Shown here: in pieces, positions 22,001 to 27,571 of the stretch
Numbering within the stretch: the first letter of the stretch is position 1
Layout: each line of letters opens with the position of its first letter
DNA from: an uncultured Pseudomonadota bacterium
Lineage (GTDB): Bacteria; Pseudomonadota; Gammaproteobacteria; Burkholderiales; SG8-39
DNA length: 64,000 nucleotides
Reading direction: 5' to 3'
NCBI GenBank assembly: GCA_903921325.1
Contig: CAIXPL010000026.1
Span: 1 to 64,000 of the forward strand
Notes under the pieces: model-generated
What the model saw: the letters and a program-made list of their open reading frames with translations, nothing else
What the model was told of the DNA's origin: nothing
Database searches by the model: none
Made by a program: the position numbers and the translations under genes

Positions 22001-22741
22001 TCGGCCAACCTGTGCGCAATGCTGCAGCCCGGCGAGCGGGTTATTCTGATGGGGCCCACTGGGGCGCCGACAGAGATTGGCCGCGGCGAGACGGTAGCGC
22101 TGGTCGGTGGTGGTCTGGGCAATGCGGTGCTGTTTTCGATTGGTCAGGCGTTTCGTGCACACGGCTCCAAGGTCATCTATTTCGCCGGCTACAAAAAGCT
22201 GATCGATCGCTACAAGATCGATGACATTGAACAGGCCGCCGATATTGTCATCTGGTGTAGTGATGAATCCCCTGGATTCACACCGCGGCGTGCGCAAGAT
22301 CGTCAATTCGTTGGCAACATCGTGCAAGCCATGGAGGCCTACGCCAGGGGCGAGCTGGGCGAGACGTCGCTGTCACTTGCCGACGCAAGCCGCATCATTG
22401 CGATCGGATCGGACCGGATGATGGCGGCGGTCGCCCAGGCGCGGCACGGCAGCCTTGCTCCCTTCCTTAAAGCGCGCCATCACGCGATCGGCTCAATCAA
22501 CTCACCGATGCAGTGCATGATGAAAGAGATCTGCGCCCAGTGTCTGCAGGAACACCGCGATCCGGTCACTGGCAAAGTGAGCTACGTGTTCTCCTGTTTC
22601 AATCAGGACCAGGATCTCGATCGGGTTGATTTCGCTTCGCTCAATCAGCGCTTGCGGCAAAATGCCGTGCAGGAAAAGCTGACGGCAAGCTGGATTGCGC
22701 ATTGCCTGCCTGAGTTGCGCCGGGTGCGTGAGCTCATTTAG
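19013..22741 (+). CDS. Fused GltD/NfnB-like and PyrK/NfnA-like flavin/iron-sulfur oxidoreductase
   Basis: A 1242-residue soluble protein. Residues 1-250 are helical and unrecognised. At about 265-360 lie cysteine clusters like the GltD/NfnB N-terminal [4Fe-4S] domain (CIWCHKQGKDSC, GCPLEEKI, CNDCMKAC). A first dinucleotide motif follows at about 413 (VLVVGMGPAGF) and a second at about 597 (VVVIGGGLTAID). From about 915 a ferredoxin-reductase-like FAD/NAD module appears (FQPGQFYRLQNF; TVALVGGGLGNAVLF). It ends with a PyrK-like C-x5-C-x2-C-x17-C cluster near 1167. NfnB and NfnA are normally separate chains. The start is TTG at 19013, with no good Shine-Dalgarno and no in-frame ATG for about 300 codons. 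Partner specificity is inferred. Confidence 0.85.
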   Translation: MESPRNATAALTSPGRSAAADARRQALDRALAQQGVDFAGLYSHSGLHTLDQSFLGALDAVAPDLAERLRAARAAAHSLAAKDESTLLLELAPHLDDFIALLFGIQPALEALRAEHRALDPLYEIKRQFVQRRAGSKIKPAEAATFDPQALRSALEALIGAQFSELQFAQAVTGWLGDEAAHAASIELALRYAAWALHTEAGRHRHAAGILFKLPAKVDPLHLLAHGEANEHQGVRQYTIDPEHRRAREGFALTDSGTDLAGALDQTQYCIWCHKQGKDSCSKGLREKVDPAAPQAVEFKKSPFGVSLAGCPLEEKISEFHMAKSAGLAVAALAIITIDNPMAAATGHRICNDCMKACIYQKQAPVDIPQAETRTLKDVLALPWGFEIYSLLTRWNPLNLRRPLPLVATGYRVLVVGMGPAGFTLAHHLMNDGHYVVGIDGLKIEPLPPSVSGVAEDGSRVAFEPVFDIDSLREPLGERMLAGFGGVAEYGITVRWDKNFLKVVRLLVERRAEFALFGGVRFGGTFTLEDAFTPVSGGGLGFDHVALAMGAGKPTTLDIPNGLARGVRTASDFLMALQLTGAAKADSIANMQLRLPVVVIGGGLTAIDTATESLAYYPVQVEKFLHRLQVLAGERADIAGTHDSLAADHPAFEGDDASVEIPADPLIPASWSAEDQAVAHEYVAHARALRAERAAAAREGRAPRFAELIDRWGGVRVAYRRRLIDSPSYTLNHEEVEKALEEGIRFCEGLTPSAIEVDANGATCAIRFDHSRFDELGKAHGAGAIEFAARTVFIAAGTQPNTVLAREDASHFALDGKYFAACDESGQPVKPQYSRSKPASADVLLARHANGRFVSFFGDLHPSFFGNVVKAMGSAKQGYPRVSRVLAQQPPAVPPGAGADSPELGPEAFFARLRAELIATVHRVERLTPTIVEVVLHAPMAARHFQPGQFYRLQNFEASAPLAAGTRMQMEGLALTGAWVDRAAGLVSTIVLEMGGSANLCAMLQPGERVILMGPTGAPTEIGRGETVALVGGGLGNAVLFSIGQAFRAHGSKVIYFAGYKKLIDRYKIDDIEQAADIVIWCSDESPGFTPRRAQDRQFVGNIVQAMEAYARGELGETSLSLADASRIIAIGSDRMMAAVAQARHGSLAPFLKARHHAIGSINSPMQCMMKEICAQCLQEHRDPVTGKVSYVFSCFNQDQDLDRVDFASLNQRLRQNAVQEKLTASWIAHCLPELRRVRELI

Positions 22742-22783
22742 CCTGCCTGTCCCTTTGTCGATTCATTACCGGAATTGAGCGCC

Positions 22784-23557
22784 ATGGATATTCGCCTCGA
22801 TGGCCGCATCGCATTGATCACTGGCGCCTCATCAGGCCTCGGTGAACGGTTTGCCGAAGTGCTTGCCGCCTCGGGCGCCAAAGTCGCCCTGGCCGCACGC
22901 CGTATTGAGCGGCTGGAAGCACTGGCTGCCCGTATTCGGGCTGCTGGCGGTGTTGCCCATGCCGTAAAAATGGATGTCACGCAGCCTGAGTCGATCGAAG
23001 CCGGCATAGCCGAGGTGGCTGGCGCGCTCGGACCGATCGATGTGCTCATCAACAACTCGGGGGTGTCGAGCGCCAAGCGACTGGGTGACTACAGCGAGTC
23101 AGATTTTGACTACGTGATGGACACCAACCTGAAGGGCGCATTTTTTGTTGCCCAATCGGTCGGGCGGCAGATGGTCGCGCGCGCTCGCTCAGGCTCACCA
23201 GGACCCGGAGGCAGAATCATCACGATCGCCTCGACGGCCGGACTGCGACCGCTCGCGCAGTTGGCCGTCTACTCGATGTCCAAGGCGGCCGTCATTCAGA
23301 TGACCAAGGCCTTTGCGCTGGAGTGGGGACGCTTTGGCATTAACAGCAACGCCATCTGCCCCGGCTATATCGAAACCGATATCAACCGCGACCATTGGGA
23401 TACCCCGGCGGGACAGAAGCTGCTGCAGATGCTGCCGCGGCGACGGATCGGTTCCCCCCTTGATCTGGATGCCCTGGTCGTGATGCTCGCCTCTGACAGC
23501 GCGCAATTCATCAATGGCGCAGTGATCGCGGCCGATGATGGCCTGAGCGCAGGCTAA
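22784..23557 (+). CDS. Short-chain dehydrogenase/reductase
   Basis: A 257-residue SDR. It shows the TGxxxGxG cofactor motif (ITGASSGLGERF) and the NNSG element (INNSGVSSAKR). The catalytic triad is Ser in TIASTAGLRP, then Tyr and Lys in AVYSMSKAAV. A C-terminal GAVIAADDGLSAG replaces the usual dGG tail. The Arg-Arg pair after the first strand (LAARRIERLE) suggests NADP preference. The ATG at 22784 (MDIRLDGRIAL) was chosen over an in-frame TTG at 22775. It begins 42 bases after the large oxidoreductase, so the two may be co-transcribed. The substrate is unknown. Confidence 0.92.
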   Translation: MDIRLDGRIALITGASSGLGERFAEVLAASGAKVALAARRIERLEALAARIRAAGGVAHAVKMDVTQPESIEAGIAEVAGALGPIDVLINNSGVSSAKRLGDYSESDFDYVMDTNLKGAFFVAQSVGRQMVARARSGSPGPGGRIITIASTAGLRPLAQLAVYSMSKAAVIQMTKAFALEWGRFGINSNAICPGYIETDINRDHWDTPAGQKLLQMLPRRRIGSPLDLDALVVMLASDSAQFINGAVIAADDGLSAG

Positions 23558-23561
23558 GCGC

Positions 23562-24188
23562 TCAGCCGCGCGCCCCGCCATTGGCCAGTCGCTGAGCCTC
23601 GTCGTAAGCTGCGGCAGAGCGCTCCATGAGCCCTGCCCGCTTGCACGCTTCGCTCAACAATAGCCAGGTAAGCGCGGAATCACGCTGCACTTGCAGGGCG
23701 CGCTCGAGGGTTCGAATCGCCTGCTGGTGATTACCCTGGGTGGATTGCGCCTGAGCGAGCATGTGCCAGCCTTCCATCGTGTAGGGGTCGAGACGAACAC
23801 TCTGTGAAAACGCGTCCTCGGCCGCCTTGGCATTCCCCGCTTGCAACAGGGCCACGCCTTTCAGATACCACCAGGGTGAACTCGACGGGTCCTGTGCCAG
23901 ATTGCGCTCGGCAAGCGCTTGCAAACCCGGCCAATCGCCTTTATTGATCAACGCGCTCACGTCGCGTCTCACGGTATCGGGCATTTGATCGAATCGCGCC
24001 AACGGGATGCTGAGAATCCCATCGGGAAGCATCATCATTGCAATTTGCGCTGGCACCGAGCAGCCCGCCAACGCAACGCCGCCGACAAATGCAACCGTAG
24101 CGGCAAGGCGTGCAGCCGAATGTCCCTGGCACCGGTTCAGCCCGCGTACCCAGCGAAGCAGCGGGCTTTCAGCCACATCAGGCGTCAC
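23562..24188 (-). CDS. TPR-containing lipoprotein
   Basis: A 208-residue protein with an N-terminal membrane/signal segment ending in a lipobox (VALAGC, Cys about residue 43), then tetratricopeptide-like helical pairs from about residue 80 (WYLKGVALLQAGNAKAAEDA; LAQAQSTQGNHQQAIRTL). It is probably anchored in the outer or inner membrane facing the periplasm. The first 25 residues before the hydrophobic stretch are long for a lipoprotein, so the GTG start at 24188 may be too far upstream. It converges with the SDR gene, leaving 4 bases. Function unknown. Confidence 0.75.
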   Translation of the reverse strand: MTPDVAESPLLRWVRGLNRCQGHSAARLAATVAFVGGVALAGCSVPAQIAMMMLPDGILSIPLARFDQMPDTVRRDVSALINKGDWPGLQALAERNLAQDPSSSPWWYLKGVALLQAGNAKAAEDAFSQSVRLDPYTMEGWHMLAQAQSTQGNHQQAIRTLERALQVQRDSALTWLLLSEACKRAGLMERSAAAYDEAQRLANGGARG

Positions 24189-24275
24189 GGCCCGGTTCCC
24201 TGGTCGAGTAGGCGACCCGGGGCCGCGTCCGCCGAAGCAGGCAGCGAACCAGCCGTCTTGTCGCCAGCTCAGGAT

Positions 24276-24470
24276 TCAGTCACCGGTCTGGTAGACATAC
24301 GGCTTTTGCGCCACTCTGGACTCGCGAAATGCCCGTTGCTCATCACGATCAAGGCGGCGGTCCCACCACAACGAGCGGCCCTTGCGCTGCTCTTCGATCA
24401 ACTGGGGTTTGCGCTCCAGCAGATCGCGCATCATTCGCGTGACATCCGATTCATACAAATTACGCGCCAT
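24276..24470 (-). CDS. DUF3460 family small protein
   Basis: A 64-residue protein matching the DUF3460 pattern: an N-terminal YESDVTRMMRDLLERKPQ helix, a KGRSLWWDR core and the closing RVAQKPYVYQT. This family is small, cytoplasmic, common in Burkholderiales and of unknown function. The ATG at 24470 was chosen because AGGTGA lies 5 bases upstream; a TTG at 24488 would place that ribosome site inside the gene. It is divergent from the universal stress gene. Confidence 0.88.
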   Translation of the reverse strand: MARNLYESDVTRMMRDLLERKPQLIEEQRKGRSLWWDRRLDRDEQRAFRESRVAQKPYVYQTGD

Positions 24471-24612
24471 GGAATCACCTGTCAGCAAGAGAACTAGGGG
24501 TCGGATTGTGCCATGCTCGTGCCAGCTCGTGAGTCATGCATTACACTGCACCTGCTGCTTACGGCGTGCCTGCTGATCGCTGGAAGATCGACTCACGAAT
24601 GGCACACAGTCC

Positions 24613-24714
24613 CGGTTGGTGGCACATATCTGGTGGCAGTGTATTGTGGTTGAGGCGGTACTTCGGTTGGTGGTGCATTTCGATTGGCACCGCTCATTCG
24701 GTAAATCGGGGAGA
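24613..24714. repeat. 51-bp imperfect duplication upstream of the usp gene
   Basis: The motif CGGTTGGTGG(C/T)(A/G)CAT occurs at 24613 and 24664, with weaker similarity across the rest of the 51 bases. The array lies in the 249-base divergent region between the DUF3460 gene and the universal stress gene and reaches almost to the latter's start. The rest of that region shows no clear promoter. Confidence 0.5.
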
Positions 24715-24719
24715 TTGGC

Positions 24720-25151
24720 ATGTATCAGAACATTCTGATGGCCTACAACGGCACCGTCGAAGGACGCGCAGCGCTGCTTGCCTCGGAAAAACTGGCTGAT
24801 TTCGCCGATCGCCAGTTGCACCTGCTTGCGGTGGCGAGCATGCCCTCGAGCATGTTTCTGACCGAGGGGTTCGTGCCCGAGGAATTGATCGACACCGAGA
24901 AGACACGAATGCAGGCCATCCTGGATGAAGGCCTCGCGGTGCTCAAGGGCCGTCATTTGCGCTGCACCGGCCACCTGGCAGTGGGCGAACCCGTCGAGGA
25001 AATTGCACGGCTGGCACGCGAGCTGCGCTGTGATCTGATCGTGGTCGGACATAAGCGCAGCGCCGGCTGGGCGCGCTGGTGGCAGGGTTCCATTTCCCGC
25101 AACCTCGTCGACCATGCGCCGTGCAGCGTTTTGATCACCCTCTGCGAATAG
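24720..25151 (+). CDS. Universal stress protein, UspA family
   Basis: A single-domain 143-residue Usp protein. It opens with YQNILMAYNGTVEGRAAL (the conserved Asp of many Usp proteins is replaced by Asn-Gly) and has the nucleotide-loop region DLIVVGHKRSAGWARWWQGS and the closing APCSVLIT. The canonical ATP loop G-x2-G-x9-G-S/T is distorted here (GHKRSAG...GS), so ATP binding is not assured. A GGGGAGA Shine-Dalgarno precedes the ATG. Confidence 0.92.
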   Translation: MYQNILMAYNGTVEGRAALLASEKLADFADRQLHLLAVASMPSSMFLTEGFVPEELIDTEKTRMQAILDEGLAVLKGRHLRCTGHLAVGEPVEEIARLARELRCDLIVVGHKRSAGWARWWQGSISRNLVDHAPCSVLITLCE

Positions 25152-25171
25152 CCCGCCTGCAGCTACCCAAT

Positions 25172-25191
25172 GGCAACCAGAGCGGGTTGCC
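25172..25191. other. Hairpin downstream of the usp gene
   Basis: A perfect 7-bp stem, GGCAACC/GGTTGCC with a 6-base loop, lies 20 bases after the usp stop. It has no T-run, so it may be a weak terminator or mRNA 3' stabiliser for usp, or a chance structure. Confidence 0.4.
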
Positions 25192-25277
25192 TGTCAGTGC
25201 GTGAACAGCAGCCGCTTGATTGACTCGACTGATCGCGCACGGTTTCGGTCAAACGGCACGAGCGAGCGGCTTTTCAA

Positions 25278-26117
25278 TCAAGCTGGACGGGCCGCCTTAT
25301 CCTGCAAGAATTCACATACCGCCTGGAGCGTCGCGCTCGCTTGATCGCGATGCGGGTTGTGCCCGCAATCGGCCAGCCGCAGCTGACGACACGGCCCGCT
25401 CACCTGGCGTTCGATCGCATCGAGTTGTGCCATGGTGCCGTAATGATCGTCTTCGCCCTGGATCAAAAGGACGGGCGCGCTGATCGCCGGCAGCAGGTTT
25501 TCGATATTCCAGTTGCGAAAGTCCGGATGCAGCCAGATGTCATTCCAGCCACGGAAAGTGGCGACCGGATCGCGATGATGGCGCGCGAGGCGGGTGGCCA
25601 GTTCGTCACTTCGATTGAACACCTCGCGGGCCTCCTCTATCCCGGCGATGCTGATCGTCTCGACAAACACATGAGGTGCCAGCAAGGTGAGCGAGCGCAC
25701 CGGATGCGCACTGCCAGCGTGAATGAGTGCGATCGAGCCCCCGTCACTGTGCCCCAGCAAATGCGGCGCGCTGATATCCAGCTTGGCCAGCAATTGCGGC
25801 AGCACGATCTGCCCTTCGTGGTGCATGTAGCGGGGATCACGCGCCGCGGCGAGGACGGCGGACTGACCATAACCGTAGCGCGAGTAAACCAGCCCCGACA
25901 ATCCCGTTCGCGCGCACACCTGCAGCGGGAAATCACGCCACAGGGATACCGAACCCACCCCTTCATGCAGAAAAACCAGCGTTGGCGCACCCGGCTCTTG
26001 CTCCCCCGCGGGATGGATGCGTAGTGTCTCCAGCGCGTGACCGTCTACGGTTACCTGTCCGCGCTCCTGCCTCATCGGTACGGCGGCTGCGCTTTTCGAA
26101 TCCTCGGAATCAGCCAT
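25278..26117 (-). CDS. Alpha/beta hydrolase
   Basis: A 279-residue alpha/beta-hydrolase. It has the strand TLVFLHEGVGSVSLWRDF (the oxyanion motif HE-G instead of HG-G), the nucleophile elbow LGHSDGGSIAL with Ser, an Asp in LLIQGEDDHYGT and a late His in DCGHNPHRDQ. The GHSDGG elbow and HEG motif are seen in hydrolases linked to aromatic-acid metabolism, but the substrate cannot be set here. The ATG at 26117 follows a GGGGAGAT ribosome site; a TTG 18 bases upstream would swallow it. Upstream is an AT-rich, dyad-bearing stretch, so this gene is probably individually regulated. Confidence 0.88.
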   Translation of the reverse strand: MADSEDSKSAAAVPMRQERGQVTVDGHALETLRIHPAGEQEPGAPTLVFLHEGVGSVSLWRDFPLQVCARTGLSGLVYSRYGYGQSAVLAAARDPRYMHHEGQIVLPQLLAKLDISAPHLLGHSDGGSIALIHAGSAHPVRSLTLLAPHVFVETISIAGIEEAREVFNRSDELATRLARHHRDPVATFRGWNDIWLHPDFRNWNIENLLPAISAPVLLIQGEDDHYGTMAQLDAIERQVSGPCRQLRLADCGHNPHRDQASATLQAVCEFLQDKAARPA

Positions 26118-26169
26118 CTGGTGATCTCCCCGCAATGGCGTTCAACACCTTGTTTGTTTCTATCACTTA

Positions 26170-26220
26170 ACATTAGGTATACATCTTAATGTATTAATTA
26201 TAAATGGTTATCTACCATTT
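26170..26220 (-). promoter_or_regulatory. AT-rich promoter/operator region of the 25278-26117 hydrolase
   Basis: The spacer 26118-26249 is sharply AT-rich against its surroundings. On the minus strand a perfect TATAAT lies at 26202-26197. A perfect dyad AAATGGT-5-ACCATTT spans 26202-26220 and abuts it on the -35 side. A second dyad, ACATTA-11-TAATGT, spans 26170-26192 around the predicted start of transcription. No good -35 is seen, which would fit an activated or repressed promoter. The regulator is unknown. Confidence 0.6.
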
Positions 26221-26249
26221 AATTCTAAATTCAATCGTCCGTTGCAGCA

Positions 26250-27566
26250 CTACATTTCAACTCGCCCGGCATATCCGGTCAGTTCAAGATACCCGCGGCC
26301 GACGCGCTGCTGCCCTGACCACGCCACCACTGCACCTTCCCAGTAGGCGGTGCCCACCCCCACGCGGTCGTCCATTTCCTGGTCATCCATGAGCGGCCTG
26401 AGCTCCCAGGCGATGCGCGCCACCGTCACCCGCATACGCACAGGGTAACGAATCCCGCTGCGCGGCGATTGCCATTGCCCGATCGGCTCAAACACCACCT
26501 CGCTCGGACCGTGGCGGTCTTCACGACCATCGGCATGACGCACCGTGGCGCCTGCCCACACGGACGCCCCGGCGGCCCCCCGGATACGAAATGCCATCAG
26601 CGCGGCACCATTTGCAAGGTTGATTCCGATCCAGTCCCAACCGACGGCCTGACCGGCCAGGTAGTCGCTTGACCATTCATGATCAAACCAGGCCTGGCCG
26701 CGAACCGGACGGACCGCCGCGCTGCCCAGAGCGACCCGCCCGCTGACCTGCAAATTCGGCAAGCTGTAGTAATAGGACGCCTGCGCGGGTGCCGGGCCTT
26801 TGCGGCTGAACCCCGCCTCGCCTTGCAGCAACGCTGGCCCGGCCCCCTGCAATTCCAACTCAAGAGTGAATTCCCGGGCTGCTATGCGCACTTGAATTCG
26901 CTTGTGCTCGTCCATTTCAAGTCGCCAGTCATCGAGGCGCACCGCCATCTGTCCCTCGCTTGCCGCCGCCAGTCCAAACGCGGCACGGGCAACCCGCTGA
27001 TCATGGGTGAGCCGCGCGAGCGCAGGGCTGCTGACCGCCACATGGGCAATGATGAGTTGGCGCGCCGCGCTCGGTACCGGCAATGCTTCGGCCACGCCAG
27101 GACGCGAGCGAAAAAACGTGACTTGAAATCCGATGGGTTCGCCACCGTCTTGCTCCAACCAGCCGGTCAGATACCACCATTCGGTCCGAAAAGCCGGGTG
27201 TGCGCCATGATCGCGCGGAAATTGCATCCGATACCCTGGCACCACGGCCGGGTAGTTCACGGCCGCTTCTGCCGCGCCCACCGGCGCACTTGCCGGCGAG
27301 GGCCGCCCACCTGCTGGCGCGCTTGCCGGTGCTTGCGCCGCCGCCGGATCGCTGGGCGTCGCTCGCGCCAATGCAGAATGCAGGCCGCTCAGGCCTAAGA
27401 CTGTGGCCGCCCACCCTCCTCGGCCGAGGGCCGCGACTGACGCTGCGGCACGCAGCAGCCCTCGTCGCAGCGGTTTTAAGGGCTGCAGCGGTCGTCTCGT
27501 CTGCTCTTGACTGCGGGACGAATCGGTTGAACGCTCACCTCTGAGGGGACTGGTCGGATTGGACAT
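26250..27566 (-). CDS. AttH-like lipocalin-fold protein (CrtC/hydroxyneurosporene synthase superfamily)
   Basis: A 438-residue exported protein. An Arg-rich start and hydrophobic segment (about residues 35-70) are followed by Ala/Pro-rich linker sequence. The AttH/CrtC double-lipocalin domain comes next, marked by FPRDHGAHPAFRTEWWYLTGWL (split near residue 130), GFQVTFFRSRPGV, AWFDHEWSSDYL, GWDWIGINLANG and MAFRIRG. It belongs to the putative carotenoid 1,2-hydratase group, but in ABC contexts such as attEFGH it is thought to handle a lipid or hydrophobic cargo. The ATG at 27566 lies 5 bases after the permease stop. Two Arg and a hydrophobic stretch suggest export, possibly by Tat. Confidence 0.85.
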   Translation of the reverse strand: MSNPTSPLRGERSTDSSRSQEQTRRPLQPLKPLRRGLLRAAASVAALGRGGWAATVLGLSGLHSALARATPSDPAAAQAPASAPAGGRPSPASAPVGAAEAAVNYPAVVPGYRMQFPRDHGAHPAFRTEWWYLTGWLEQDGGEPIGFQVTFFRSRPGVAEALPVPSAARQLIIAHVAVSSPALARLTHDQRVARAAFGLAAASEGQMAVRLDDWRLEMDEHKRIQVRIAAREFTLELELQGAGPALLQGEAGFSRKGPAPAQASYYYSLPNLQVSGRVALGSAAVRPVRGQAWFDHEWSSDYLAGQAVGWDWIGINLANGAALMAFRIRGAAGASVWAGATVRHADGREDRHGPSEVVFEPIGQWQSPRSGIRYPVRMRVTVARIAWELRPLMDDQEMDDRVGVGTAYWEGAVVAWSGQQRVGRGYLELTGYAGRVEM

Positions 27567-27571
27567 CAGGT

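Noticed and set aside
24534-25115. A 193-codon minus-strand frame over the usp gene and its upstream region.
   Set aside because: It is antisense to a confident UspA-family gene and carries no recognisable domain.
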